NCBI RefSeq assembly: GCF_023283845.1
Contig: NZ_JAKILC010000008.1
Location: 1-64,000 of the forward strand
DNA: 64,000 nucleotides
Direction of reading: 5' to 3'
Origin: Shewanella marinintestina
Lineage (GTDB): Bacteria; Pseudomonadota; Gammaproteobacteria; Enterobacterales; Shewanellaceae
Position numbers and translations under genes: made by a program. The stretch's first letter is position 1. Each line of letters opens with the position of its first letter. Shown here one piece after another: positions 10,549 through 19,504 of this stretch. Below the pieces are notes generated by a model. That model was not told where the DNA came from. It saw nothing but the letters and a program-made list of their open reading frames with translations, and made no database searches.

Positions 10549-11583
10549 CTATAGAGCATTAATACGTCCGTTGATATATGAGTAGATCAATTCGCTGATA
10601 CTTTGCCCTGTTTCACGGTGTCCGGCTGCGGCTCCAGCCACGTGACAGCTCGGTGCTGCTTCGGCCAAATGTAAGTATATGCTTGGGCAATGTTTCGCTA
10701 TATAACTCACGTAGTGTAGGGCATCGAGCAGTGGAACTCCTGCAGCGGTTGAAGCGCTGCTAGGCATATTAGTAATGGCATCGAGATCAAGCTCTACAGC
10801 AACGGGTAATTGGGTATTATTAAGCTGTTTGCTTATCTGCTGAAGTGCGTCTTCAAGGCTGAGTTCACGGCGAGCCCAGATTTGTTGCAAGCTATGCCAA
10901 TTACCACCAAAGGTTTCAAGCTGTTGCAGCGTAGTTTCACTATTCTTGAGTTCATGCAGCCCTAAGACGTGATAATAACCTAACGCACCAGACGAGGCGG
11001 CATAGCTAAAACCATTACCGCTGTGACGACCCTCTTTAGGTCTAAAGTCAGAGTGTGGATCTAGGTTGACAGCGGCAATAGGGTGCTTGAACGTAGCTTT
11101 AGCAGCCATCAGCAAACCGTACGCGTTATTGTGGCCACCGCCGATCACAATCGGTTCGAGTCCTGCGCTAAATACTGCTGATAGTACTTGGATGACGCGC
11201 TCATCGAGTTGATCAACATGGTTTCTTAATTGTGCTGTTTCGCTGTTTTCTGGCAATGCCAGATCTTCAGTTTTAATTTGGCCTAATACTAGGCACTCAT
11301 TGCCGCTAAGAAAGCGATTCGATTGTAAATTCAAAAATTGAGCCATAGCACTGTCAAATGCATCCGTCGCACCGCCGCGCCCTAAATTAGCTCGTGGCCC
11401 AATATCTTCACCTATCCCTAAAATGACAAAGCGTACACCGCTTGCTTTGGCATGATTTAAGTTGCTGTCTAGCGCTAGGTTGACTTCCGGAAGCACCACG
11501 CGTTGACCAAGTTTGGTTTCGCCGTTACGGGTGTTGAGTAAGCTTTGGAGTTTATCTTGGGTGAAAGCAGTGAGATTCAGCAT
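10549..11583 (-). CDS. Arginase/formiminoglutamase-family ureohydrolase
   Basis: A 344-residue metal-dependent amidino hydrolase. The binuclear manganese ligands of the family are all visible: H151 (in IGGGHNNAYG), D175, H177 and D179 (in NLDPHSDFR), D266 and D268 (in VELDLDAI). The first motif reads GGGHNN where arginases and agmatinases have GGDHS, closer to the GGGH form of formiminoglutamases. The substrate is most likely N-formimidoyl-glutamate or a related guanidino compound, but no other histidine-degradation gene is nearby to confirm it. It stands alone on the minus strand, between rraA and ubiE. Confidence 0.8.
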   Translation of the reverse strand: MLNLTAFTQDKLQSLLNTRNGETKLGQRVVLPEVNLALDSNLNHAKASGVRFVILGIGEDIGPRANLGRGGATDAFDSAMAQFLNLQSNRFLSGNECLVLGQIKTEDLALPENSETAQLRNHVDQLDERVIQVLSAVFSAGLEPIVIGGGHNNAYGLLMAAKATFKHPIAAVNLDPHSDFRPKEGRHSGNGFSYAASSGALGYYHVLGLHELKNSETTLQQLETFGGNWHSLQQIWARRELSLEDALQQISKQLNNTQLPVAVELDLDAITNMPSSASTAAGVPLLDALHYVSYIAKHCPSIYLHLAEAAPSCHVAGAAAGHRETGQSISELIYSYINGRINAL

Positions 11584-11676
11584 GATGTTATTCTTATTGT
11601 TAGCTTTGATGCGATCTAGTTTAAGCTGATAAATTTTGTCTGCAAGTCATACTAATTTTATCCAGTAAACAGATAC

Positions 11677-11706
11677 AAAAAAGCCAGTCACTAGGACTGG
11701 CTTTAA
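11677..11706 (-). terminator. rraA terminator
   Basis: AAAGCCAGTCCTAGTGACTGGCTTTTTT on the minus strand is a compact stem with a T run (written here in two arms: AAGCCAGTC and GACTGGCTT). It ends rraA before the ureohydrolase gene begins. Confidence 0.85.
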
Positions 11707-11743
11707 AAGCATAATAGCAAAGGCTATATAACGAGATTTTCAC

Positions 11744-12229
11744 TTAATCAATATCTAACGGCTCTGGCGATAGAATGATACCTGTGTTGTCAGCATATAC
11801 ATGGTCACCTGGTAAGAAAGTTACACCACCAAAGTTTACAGGGATCTCTAACTCACCTACCGCATTGCTGTCGGCACCTACAGGGATAGAAGCTAGCGCT
11901 TGAATACCGATGTCTAGATCTTCTAGTGCATCAACGTCGCGTACCGTACCGTATACGATAATACCTTCCCAGTTATTCTCTACTGCTTTTGCTGCAATCG
12001 TTGCATCAAGTAGCGCGCGGCGAAGTGAGCCACCGCCATCAATTAGTAGAACTTTACCTTCCCCATCTTCTTGAACAGCATCAATGATAAGACCATTGTC
12101 TTCGAAACACTTAATGGTGCTAATCGAGCCACCAAAAGAGTTACAACCACCATAATTACTGAACATGGGTTCGACAACATCAACAACATCGATATAAGTG
12201 TCACAAAGTTCTGAGGTGTTGTATTCCAT
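11744..12229 (-). CDS. rraA: Ribonuclease E activity regulator RraA
   Basis: A 161-residue trimeric protein that binds RNase E and dampens its activity, shifting mRNA decay. The sequence runs [19 protein letters not shown] near the start, then [18 protein letters not shown] and [11 protein letters not shown], all characteristic of RraA and of its aldolase-like fold. It has its own terminator. A palindrome ATGACCAAGGTCAT lies upstream at 12407-12420; I cannot assign a regulator to it. Confidence 0.95.
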   Translation of the reverse strand: MEYNTSELCDTYIDVVDVVEPMFSNYGGCNSFGGSISTIKCFEDNGLIIDAVQEDGEGKVLLIDGGGSLRRALLDATIAAKAVENNWEGIIVYGTVRDVDALEDLDIGIQALASIPVGADSNAVGELEIPVNFGGVTFLPGDHVYADNTGIILSPEPLDID

Positions 12230-12509
12230 AAGAACACTCCTGATAGATAGAGATGCTCAGTATTCCGAGCAAACAAGTAATTGCACTCAGTATATAAGGG
12301 ATTCTTAAAAAGAAAAGCGTTATCAATCACGCAATTGTCCAATATCAAGCCGTTCGGTTGTGTTGTAGTAATATTTCTTCTTGTTGGCGAATAAGTAAGC
12401 TTAAATATGACCAAGGTCATTATATGACGTTTTTTTATTACTTTTTGTGAGTGATTTTGTTAGCATGTTGTCAGTTATTTTGATAAATACTTTAATTTGA
12501 CCCGCTTTA

Positions 12510-12567
12510 GGGGCACGGAACCCCCAACTAGCTTAGGGAAGGCATAGGGCCTAAAAAAAGGTGCCTT
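12510..12567 (+). promoter_or_regulatory. Possible structured mRNA leader with a pseudoknot at the start codon
   Basis: The 58 bases before the ATG at 12568 hold a stem GGGG-CACGGAA-CCCC (12510-12524). Then UUAGG (12533-12537) can pair with CCUAA (12550-12554), while AAGGCA (12539-12544), inside that loop, can pair with UGCCUU (12562-12567), which touches the start codon. The two pairings cross and so form an H-type pseudoknot. An A-rich linker (12555-12559) and the only ribosome-site-like AGG (12559-12561) lie between the arms. The layout resembles small translational riboswitches such as preQ1-I, but the family is not recognised. Pairing was read by eye and no folding was run. Confidence 0.45.
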
Positions 12568-12819
12568 ATGGAAGCTGTAAACACGATTGAAATTATTGGC
12601 TATGCTGCATCAGTGATGGTTGCGATATCACTCATGATGAAAGACATTATTTGGTTGAGATGCCTTAACTTTACAGGATGTAGTCTGTTTGTTATTTATG
12701 GCGCGTCAATCGAAGCTTGGCCTGTAGCAGGTATGAATGCGTTTGTTGCGTGTATTAATATCTATCACTTATTAAAGCTGTATAGAAACCGCAATAACTC
12801 AGAGCTCGCCGCTGAATAA
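12568..12819 (+). CDS. Small inner-membrane protein, YgjV-like
   Basis: 83 residues with three predicted membrane segments (about 7-27, 29-48, 52-72) and a charged C-terminal tail. The pattern IIGYAASVMVAISLMMKDI...LRCLNFTGCSLFVIYG resembles the YgjV-type membrane family of unknown function. YgjV of E. coli is about twice as long, so this is a single-unit relative. It stands alone between divergent rraA and the PAP2 gene. Its leader can fold into a pseudoknot, which suggests control of translation. Confidence 0.7.
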   Translation: MEAVNTIEIIGYAASVMVAISLMMKDIIWLRCLNFTGCSLFVIYGASIEAWPVAGMNAFVACINIYHLLKLYRNRNNSELAAE

Positions 12820-13017
12820 CTAGCACAAGCTGAGGCAGCCTAGGATCTCTTGACTGGGCTGCTCAACTCTTCTATGTACATCATAACTTTACCCTACCAG
12901 TCTGTTAATGTTATCGCCTCTTAAATTTAAGTCTGTCATAAAAGTTTAGATAAGCTGTCACTTTGACGTCATGGAGTTTTCATAGCTTGCCAAGTATACC
13001 AAGCGTTGGAGAACATG

Positions 13018-13527
13018 ATGGCTTCAATAACAGTATTAGACCAAAGGCTATACCACTACATAGTACAAACTGGCCAACAGCATGGGCTAAAACCGTTGGC
13101 GTTTACTTTGTCAGCTTCTGGAAATGGCCCTGCTTATTTATATCTGGCGGTAGCTTGTTTGTTGGTTGATAGGCAAGTTGATTCATTATTTAATGCTATG
13201 CTCGCTGCCTATTTGGTCGAGCTTCCTTTGTATTTCATCCTTAAGAATTTGATCCGTCGACCTCGCCCTTGTCATGCACTTGTTGGTGGTAGCGCAAGTT
13301 TAGAGCCTGCAGACAAGTTCAGTTTACCTTCAGGCCACACTGCAGCGGCATTTGTTATGGCAACAAGTATCTACTTTATTTATCCAGAGTTTATTTATTT
13401 TGCAGCTTTATGGGCGATTTCGGTTGGTTGTTCCCGCGTTATATTAGGCGTGCACTATCCTCTAGATATCCTAGCAGGCGCATTGCTTGGGATTGTCTCA
13501 GTCATACTCAGTCAGCCATTTCTTTAG
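13018..13527 (+). CDS. PAP2-family membrane phosphatase
   Basis: About 169 residues with several membrane helices and the full three-part PAP2 signature: KNLIRRPRP (KxxxxxxRP type), PSGHT, and SRVILGVHYPLD (SRxxxxxHxxxD). Such enzymes remove phosphate from lipids such as phosphatidate or undecaprenyl diphosphate; the substrate here is unknown. TTG 13006 and ATG 13015 are other possible starts; I prefer ATG 13018 because GGAG at 13008-13011 is then spaced six bases away. It lies 9 bases before the glycosyltransferase gene, so the two are probably one operon acting on a lipid carrier or a glycolipid. Confidence 0.88.
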   Translation: MASITVLDQRLYHYIVQTGQQHGLKPLAFTLSASGNGPAYLYLAVACLLVDRQVDSLFNAMLAAYLVELPLYFILKNLIRRPRPCHALVGGSASLEPADKFSLPSGHTAAAFVMATSIYFIYPEFIYFAALWAISVGCSRVILGVHYPLDILAGALLGIVSVILSQPFL

Positions 13528-13536
13528 GAGAATAAC

Positions 13537-14592
13537 TTGCGAATTCTTTATGGAGTACAAGGTACCGGTAATGGTCATTTAAGCCGAGCTAGAGTGATGG
13601 CAAAGGCGCTACAAAAACAAGGTGCAAATGTCGATTTCTTTTTTTCCGGCCGCTCAGCAGAACAGTTTTTTGATATGCAATGTTTTGGTCACTATCAAGT
13701 TCAATCAGGTTTAACTTTTTCTACTGAAAATGGCCGAGTAAGCGTTGCTAAAACTGCAAAGCAAAATGCATGGCTAGGATTCATCAAGGATGTTAAAAGT
13801 TTAGATTTAAGCGGCTATGATTTAGTGCTTAATGACTTTGAGCCTGTTTCAGCGTGGGCTGCGAAAAATCAAGGGATCCCGTCAATTGGGATCAGTCATC
13901 AAGCTGCATTAAACTTTCCTGTACCTAAGATGGGTGATAGTTGGTTTAACGATATGATGTTGAGCTATTTTGCCCCTGTTGATATTGCGTTAGGTTGTCA
14001 TTGGCACCATTTTGGTTTTCCAATTTTACCACCCTTTGTAGAAGTTGATGTTGTTGAGCAACAGCTTGCACATCAAATCTTAGTTTATCTGCCATTTGAG
14101 TCGCCAGATGAAATCGTTAAATTTCTAGCGCCTTTTAGTGATTATACTTTTTTGGTGTATCACGCAGCCAAACCAACTACCAAGCCTTCGGATCACATAC
14201 GGTGGCACGGTTTTGATCGCGATGGTTTTAAAGCGGCGATGGCCAGTTGTGGTGGTGTGGTTGGCAATGCCGGATTTGAGTTGGCGAGTGAAGCTCTCAC
14301 TTTAGGCAAAAAGTTGTTAATAAAGCCACTTCTAGGCCAATTTGAACAATTATCTAATGTGGCAGCATTGGAGTTACTTGGTGCTGCAGAGTGCATGAAA
14401 ACTTGTCTTGACTCCAATGCTTTACGACGTTGGTTGAAAGCGCCGATGCCTGAGGCTATTGCTTACCCTGAGGTTGGCGATGCACTAGTAAACTGGCTAC
14501 TAAAAGGTGACTGGAGTCAGCCAGAGCTATTATGCCAGTCGCTCTGGCAAGAGGTGAGTTTACCATTGAGCTGGCAGAAAAAAAGCCCTTAA
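13537..14592 (+). CDS. Glycosyltransferase, MJ1255/VC2487 family
   Basis: 351 residues of GT-B type. The N-terminus MRILYGVQGTGNGHLSRA, with the GxGHLSRA loop, is the donor-sugar fold start shared with MurG-like enzymes and is typical of the MJ1255 family. The C-terminal half contains VGNAGFELASEALTLGKKLLIKPL, a nucleotide-sugar-binding pattern. It starts at TTG 13537 behind an AGGAGA ribosome site. The acceptor is unknown; the PAP2 partner just upstream hints at a lipid-linked substrate. Confidence 0.85.
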   Translation: MRILYGVQGTGNGHLSRARVMAKALQKQGANVDFFFSGRSAEQFFDMQCFGHYQVQSGLTFSTENGRVSVAKTAKQNAWLGFIKDVKSLDLSGYDLVLNDFEPVSAWAAKNQGIPSIGISHQAALNFPVPKMGDSWFNDMMLSYFAPVDIALGCHWHHFGFPILPPFVEVDVVEQQLAHQILVYLPFESPDEIVKFLAPFSDYTFLVYHAAKPTTKPSDHIRWHGFDRDGFKAAMASCGGVVGNAGFELASEALTLGKKLLIKPLLGQFEQLSNVAALELLGAAECMKTCLDSNALRRWLKAPMPEAIAYPEVGDALVNWLLKGDWSQPELLCQSLWQEVSLPLSWQKKSP

Positions 14593-14719
14593 GCCGATTG
14601 TACATAAATTGATATTCTTACCGAGTCTGCCGACTAAACAGGCTGTGGTATTAAAAGCTAGCTTTAAGGGCGTATAATTACATTATCTATCGCCTGGATC
14701 TTTATTAGATAAAACGATT

Positions 14720-15391
14720 ATGCAGCTAAAACCACTGGCAAAGGGACGCTTTCATTCTTTATGGGAGCAAGAACATGATGCAATTGAGCTGATAATGCGC
14801 GAGTGCATAACTGAAACCAAAACCGTTGATGCGAACTACAAGTTAATGCAGCAAGGGCAGCAGGTTAATGCATTAATTTTAGTGCCTTATGGCCGGATCT
14901 CTATGGGGTATACCGCTAGAAACGGTCGTAGTTTTCAACTTGGTACCATGACTTGTGATTCGCAATTATTTGGCGAGATGGAGTTTTTCACCGACTATTT
15001 ATGCCAGCTCGATATTATTGCTGAAGAGCCTATTGAGATATCCATTATTAATGGTGATAAGTTACAGCTTGCGTTAGCACGTACTCCAAAATTCGCATTG
15101 TTCTTCGCTAGTGCTATCGCCATTGATTACCAAGATACCGTCGATATTTTTACTCGTAGAATGCTGTATCCCATTGCTTACAATATTGCTTATGATCTTT
15201 ATCACCAGTATCTCAAAGATCAACCTGTTGAAGGGTTTACTAAGTGTTACCTAGAAGCTGAACGCTTTGCTACAACAGATAGAGTGTACCGCAGAGCAGT
15301 GAAAAAGCTTGAAGAAATGGGGCTCATTAAGCGGGATAAAGAAGGCTTAATTATTGAAGACTTAGAAGGGCTTAAGGCGTTTATTGAATAG
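14720..15391 (+). CDS. Crp/Fnr-type transcriptional regulator, YeiL-like
   Basis: 223 residues. The N-terminal part (about 15-130) follows the cyclic-nucleotide-binding beta-roll pattern, with ILVPYGRISMGY, then FQLGTMTCDSQLFGEMEFF. A long dimer helix follows, and the C-terminus (about 175-223) is a winged helix ending TDRVYRRAVKKLEEMGLIKRDKEG. The layout resembles E. coli YeiL. The usual cAMP-contact residues are not evident, so the ligand, if any, is unknown. The ribosome site is weak. It faces the transporter/deoD pair, which it might control; this is inference from position only. Confidence 0.75.
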   Translation: MQLKPLAKGRFHSLWEQEHDAIELIMRECITETKTVDANYKLMQQGQQVNALILVPYGRISMGYTARNGRSFQLGTMTCDSQLFGEMEFFTDYLCQLDIIAEEPIEISIINGDKLQLALARTPKFALFFASAIAIDYQDTVDIFTRRMLYPIAYNIAYDLYHQYLKDQPVEGFTKCYLEAERFATTDRVYRRAVKKLEEMGLIKRDKEGLIIEDLEGLKAFIE

Positions 15392-15420
15392 CTCCAAGCC
15401 TACGTGGGCTTGGAGCTATT
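15387..15420. terminator. Two-way terminator
   Basis: AATAGCTCCAAGCC pairs perfectly over 14 bases with GGCTTGGAGCTATT around a 6-base loop. The left arm includes the stop codon of the Crp-like gene. It lies between two converging genes and likely ends both. Confidence 0.8.
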
Positions 15421-15426
15421 TAGCAC

Positions 15427-16599
15427 TTAAGCGACTTTTTGGGTTAATGAGATTTGCTGACGGCTAGAAAGAACTAGCATTGCCAGAATTAACGCGTAGA
15501 TAACCGGAATGGCGTACATCACGGTCTGTAGACCTATAATGCTTTCAAATAGCGAGCTAATAGCAGGGCTAAACATAGCGCCAGCACTTCCACTAATTAA
15601 GATGTATGACACATTACGGCTGCTAGCGGTTTTCACAAACGATACACCGTAAGCGATAAAGGCGTTATACAGTGCTGCGCAGGCAAAGCCATAGCCATAA
15701 GTTAGGTAACCTATCCAGCTTAAGTTTTCAGTGGTTACGATAAGGCTAGTGATCACAAATGCTAGAGATATCACACCCACTAAAAAATGTTGGATCTTAA
15801 CGCGAGTCACAATCATTGTAGAGACGAGCGCCCCCACAAGTGCCGCTGACCAATACTGAGTAATGATATTACCCGCGTCTTCGAATGGGATATCAAACTT
15901 GATTTTAACGAACATCGGTGCCCATGTTAGAAAGGTATACAAGGCAAGCATCCCAAGGAATAGACCTATACCGCCGCTAATGATACCAAAGTTCCACTCG
16001 GAGTTATCTTTACCTGAATCTTGCTGATCTTGAGCCTCACACAATTCAAAATTGGTCGCTAGCGCAATAGCCGCTGTCGCTAGTGCCACGATACCAACCG
16101 CAAGATAGCTGTAACTCCAAGATAATGCATTGCTAAGTGCATAAGTTGTGATTAGTGGAAACACCACGCCAGCGACATTAAATGTCGCATCCTGTACCAC
16201 TAGCATGGTGCTTTGAATCTTGTCTTTCCAAACCGATACTACAATTGTACCTGCTATACAAAGGCCTACACCGCCACAAAGACCAATAATGGTCATTGCA
16301 ATCATAACCACGCTAAGTGAACTGGTAAAATGCAAAGCTGCCGCACTAAGGGCAATACTAATATAGCTGAGTAATGTAATGCGTTTGACACCGATTTTTT
16401 CAATTAGAAAGAAGGCTGCAATCGTCCCTGCTAATGCACCACCATTTAGTAGTGAAAAGATAGAGGCGACTTCGTTAACGTTAGCCGAAAACTTTTGCGC
16501 TATAGGTTCAATCAGCATTCCGAATTGGGTTGCAAAGCCTGCCATCACGAAGTTGGCTAGAAAGCTTAGCAAGGTTAAAGAGATTTTGTTTTGCATCAT
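15427..16599 (-). CDS. Major facilitator superfamily transporter, TsgA-like
   Basis: 390 residues with about twelve membrane helices. The order and motifs resemble TsgA, for instance ANFVMAGFATQFGMLIEPIAQKF at the start and the VVQDATFNVAGVVFPLI stretch in helix 5. The substrate of TsgA is not established. Here the gene follows deoD, with a terminator-like hairpin between them, so a role in nucleoside or base movement is possible but only by context. Confidence 0.82.
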   Translation of the reverse strand: MMQNKISLTLLSFLANFVMAGFATQFGMLIEPIAQKFSANVNEVASIFSLLNGGALAGTIAAFFLIEKIGVKRITLLSYISIALSAAALHFTSSLSVVMIAMTIIGLCGGVGLCIAGTIVVSVWKDKIQSTMLVVQDATFNVAGVVFPLITTYALSNALSWSYSYLAVGIVALATAAIALATNFELCEAQDQQDSGKDNSEWNFGIISGGIGLFLGMLALYTFLTWAPMFVKIKFDIPFEDAGNIITQYWSAALVGALVSTMIVTRVKIQHFLVGVISLAFVITSLIVTTENLSWIGYLTYGYGFACAALYNAFIAYGVSFVKTASSRNVSYILISGSAGAMFSPAISSLFESIIGLQTVMYAIPVIYALILAMLVLSSRQQISLTQKVA

Positions 16600-16635
16600 T
16601 TGTTCCTATTCTTGCTATATCACAAGCTTAAATAA

Positions 16636-16670
16636 AAGCAAAACCGCTGGAAGCAGGGCTTGCAGCGGCT
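16636..16670 (-). terminator. Partial terminator between deoD and the transporter gene
   Basis: On the minus strand AGCCGCTG pairs with CAGCGGTT across a 13-base loop and is followed by TTTTGCTTTT. It would lower transcription of the transporter gene relative to deoD. Confidence 0.6.
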
Positions 16671-16679
16671 GAGTTGTCT

Positions 16680-17384
16680 TTACTGACAGGCTGTTTCTAA
16701 TGCCAGCTCAATCATTTGGTTAAAGGTGAGTTGACGAGCCTCTGCACTGGTTTCTTCGCCCGTTAAGCAGTGGTCAGATACAGTGAGAATCGCTAAAGAT
16801 TCAAAACCTTTGTGGTGGGCAAGCCCGTATAGGCCGGCGACCTCCATATCTACGCCAAGCACGCCAAAACGTTCAAGTGCTGGGATCATGTCTTCATCTG
16901 GGTCGTAGTACATATCACCGCTGAAAACGTTACCCACTTTGACGTTTATCTGTTTTTGTTGGGCAATCATGTATGCTTTGTGCAACAAGTCGAAGGTAGC
17001 TGATGTTGCCATTTGGTAGCCACTGCTGCGCTTAGTATTTGTAGGCGAATCTGTGCCGGCTGCTTGGGCTAAAATTACATCGTTTATTTTTACATTGTGC
17101 TGAGTTGCCCCAAGGCTACCGACACGAATGATGCGTTTAACACCAAAGTCTGCCACAAGTTCATGGGCATAAAGCACCATAGATGGGATCCCCATACCGT
17201 GACCCATAACCGAAATGCGCTGACCTTTATAAAAGCCGGTGTATCCAAGCATATTGCGAATATTCGTTACTTCTACCGCATCTTCTAAAAAGTTATCTGC
17301 TATGTATTTTGCGCGTAGTGGGTCACCAGGCATGATGATTGTTTCAGCGAAATCGCCAAGCTTACCGTTGATATGTGCAGTCAT
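16680..17384 (-). CDS. deoD: Purine-nucleoside phosphorylase, DeoD type
   Basis: Splits purine (deoxy)nucleosides with phosphate into base and (deoxy)ribose-1-phosphate in salvage. The 234-residue length is that of the hexameric bacterial form. Visible landmarks: MPGDPLRAKYIA (phosphate binding), GHGMGIPS, RVGSLGA (usually RVGSCGA), GDMYYD, GVDMEVAGLY and the catalytic Asp in TVSDHCLTGE. The last motif usually reads SDHxxTHE; the change to CLTGE may alter base preference. No deoABC genes lie beside it, so it may be a second copy. Confidence 0.92.
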   Translation of the reverse strand: MTAHINGKLGDFAETIIMPGDPLRAKYIADNFLEDAVEVTNIRNMLGYTGFYKGQRISVMGHGMGIPSMVLYAHELVADFGVKRIIRVGSLGATQHNVKINDVILAQAAGTDSPTNTKRSSGYQMATSATFDLLHKAYMIAQQKQINVKVGNVFSGDMYYDPDEDMIPALERFGVLGVDMEVAGLYGLAHHKGFESLAILTVSDHCLTGEETSAEARQLTFNQMIELALETACQ

Positions 17385-17621
17385 GAGCTATCCTCTTTTT
17401 GATTGCCGCTGATAGTAAGTCTCATTGTCACAAGGGGAGAGGACATAAGTCCGCATTGTTAGAAATTGGGGGAATTTTTTGTATTAGTTCACACTAATTG
17501 CTTAAGCGTTGTTCAGTTTGATGATAAAGGAGGTGTGCTAGGTAGCGAGATGAGATCACCTCAATAAACTTGATGATCTCATATTGAGCGGTATTGAGTA
17601 TCGTTAATACTCTAGATGCGC

Positions 17622-18017
17622 CTATTTGTGATATTTAACTGCCATATCGATTAATGGCTCGCGGCTAGCCTTGGCTGCCCGCAGACGAGCAAGGTATTTT
17701 TCCCATAAATCGAGTTGGTGAGTGGCAAGATCGTGCAGCACCTTCCAAGAAAACAAACCTGTATTATGGCCATCATCAAAGGTGATTTTAACGGCGTAAT
17801 TACCAACCGGGTCAATGGCACTGATATTGACGTTTTTCTTGTGGGTGACCAGTACTGGATTACCGTGACCATGCACTTCTGCTGATGGCGAGTATACGCG
17901 CAACATTTCACAGCTTAGCTGGTGGGTCTCACCATTATCGAAAGTCATCTCAAGTTGGCGAGATTTACGTTTTAGCTTAAGCGCTACCACATTAGGTGTG
18001 CTGTTATCTTGAGTCAT
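17622..18017 (-). CDS. DUF971 domain protein
   Basis: 131 residues. The central 85 residues (NGETHQLSCEMLRVYSPSAE to YAVKITFDDGHNTGLFSW) match the DUF971 (GBBH-like N-terminal) family. In gamma-butyrobetaine hydroxylase this fold binds zinc, but here it stands alone and is of unknown role; similar proteins have been linked to iron-sulphur protein handling. It follows hslU on the same strand and is separated by a long inverted repeat. Confidence 0.85.
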   Translation of the reverse strand: MTQDNSTPNVVALKLKRKSRQLEMTFDNGETHQLSCEMLRVYSPSAEVHGHGNPVLVTHKKNVNISAIDPVGNYAVKITFDDGHNTGLFSWKVLHDLATHQLDLWEKYLARLRAAKASREPLIDMAVKYHK

Positions 18018-18056
18018 CTATTAACCGACATGATTTTAACGAGTATTAGAAACAGA

Positions 18057-18092
18057 ATAGCGGTTAAGGAGCATATTGTCCTTAACCGCTAT
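18057..18092 (-). terminator. Terminator-like hairpin after hslU
   Basis: ATAGCGGTTAAGGA pairs perfectly over 14 bases with TCCTTAACCGCTAT around an 8-base loop. The flanking T runs are weak, so it may be a partial terminator or an mRNA-end protector for the hslVU message. Confidence 0.6.
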
Positions 18093-18133
18093 CACTAATT
18101 TAGCCATTATTTGGCAAAGAGCTTAAGCTGAGC

Positions 18134-19459
18134 TTATAGGATAAAGCGGCTTAGATCTTCGTCTTGTACTAAGTTATCTAGGTGCGCTTTAACATAGTCT
18201 GCATCGATAACTGAAACAGAACCAGACTTGTCAGACGCTTCGTAAGAAAGCTCTTCCATCAAGCGTTCCATTACTGTGTGCAGGCGACGGGCACCGATGT
18301 TTTCAGTTCGCTCGTTGACCTGCCAAGCTGCTTCAGCAATGCTATCGATACCATCTTCAGTAAACTCGATGGTCACGCCTTCAGTGCCCATTAAAGCAAT
18401 ATATTGCTCAGTTAGTGATGCGTGTGGTTCAGTTAAGATACGCTTAAAGTCACCGGCTGTGAGTGCATCTAGCTCAACACGGATAGGCAGACGACCTTGA
18501 AGTTCAGGGATCAAGTCAGATGGCTTAGACATCTGGAACGCGCCCGATGCGATAAACAAGATATGGTCAGTTTTTACCATGCCGTGTTTAGTGTTAACCG
18601 TACAGCCTTCAACAAGAGGAAGTAGGTCACGCTGCACACCTTCACGAGATACATCAGGGCCTGACGATTCGCCACGCTTACAGATTTTATCGATCTCATC
18701 TAGGAATACGATACCGTGCTGCTCAACAAGCTCAATTGCTTGTTCTTTTAAGTCTTCTTGATTAACTAGCTTAGACGCTTCTTCTTCAATCAATAGCTTA
18801 TAAGCTTCTTTGATTGGCATCTTGCGGCGCTTACTCGCACCCGGTCCCATATTTTGGAACATACTTTGTAGCTGGTTAGTCATCTCTTCCATACCAGGAG
18901 GAGACATAATCTCAATGCCGGCTTGTGGCGCGGCAATATCGATCTCAATTTCTTTGTCATCTAGCTGACCTTCGCGTAATTTCTTACGGAAGATTTGACG
19001 GGTTGCGTTGTCATCAGCTTTTTCGCTATCCCAATCTTCTTTCGGTTTAGGTAGCAATGCATCTAAAATACGCTCTTCTGCAGCTTCTTCTGCGCGGAAT
19101 TTACACTTCTTAATTTGCTCTTCACGAGTCAATTTAATTGCCGAGTCGGTTAGATCGCGAATGATCTGCTCAACTTCTTTACCCACGTAGCCCACTTCAG
19201 TGAACTTGGTGGCTTCAACTTTAATGAAAGGGGCTTTTGCAAGACGTGCTAAGCGGCGAGCGATCTCAGTTTTACCTACACCAGTAGGACCAATCATAAG
19301 AATGTTCTTTGGCGTCACTTCTTGACGAAGATCTGCAGCAAGCTGCATACGGCGCCAGCGGTTACGCAGTGCAATGGCAACTGAACGCTTGGCTTTTTGT
19401 TGGCCGATAATGTGGCTATCTAGCTCGTGAACAATTTCACGTGGTGTCATTTCAGACAT
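18134..19459 (-). CDS. hslU: ATP-dependent protease ATPase subunit HslU (ClpY)
   Basis: An AAA+ unfoldase that feeds substrates to HslV, a heat-shock protease. Of 441 residues, the Walker A motif is GPTGVGKT (57-64), Walker B is VFLDEID (251-257), and the pore loop is GYVG (90-93). The I-domain lies between (about 110-240). The C-terminal DLSRFIL is the tail that inserts into HslV. It lies 45 bases after hslV. Confidence 0.98.
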   Translation of the reverse strand: MSEMTPREIVHELDSHIIGQQKAKRSVAIALRNRWRRMQLAADLRQEVTPKNILMIGPTGVGKTEIARRLARLAKAPFIKVEATKFTEVGYVGKEVEQIIRDLTDSAIKLTREEQIKKCKFRAEEAAEERILDALLPKPKEDWDSEKADDNATRQIFRKKLREGQLDDKEIEIDIAAPQAGIEIMSPPGMEEMTNQLQSMFQNMGPGASKRRKMPIKEAYKLLIEEEASKLVNQEDLKEQAIELVEQHGIVFLDEIDKICKRGESSGPDVSREGVQRDLLPLVEGCTVNTKHGMVKTDHILFIASGAFQMSKPSDLIPELQGRLPIRVELDALTAGDFKRILTEPHASLTEQYIALMGTEGVTIEFTEDGIDSIAEAAWQVNERTENIGARRLHTVMERLMEELSYEASDKSGSVSVIDADYVKAHLDNLVQDEDLSRFIL

Positions 19460-19504
19460 ATTCTTTCCTCATGCTTTACAGCATTTTTTACTTAGCGCGT
19501 AGGC

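Noticed and set aside
12043..12420. 125-codon frame on the minus strand, overlapping rraA and its upstream region
   Set aside because: Its 3' part lies in another frame of rraA; no recognisable product and no conserved start.
12407..12420. ATGACCAAGGTCAT palindrome upstream of rraA as a regulator site
   Set aside because: Only six bases per arm, no second copy in the window, and no known consensus that I can match with confidence.
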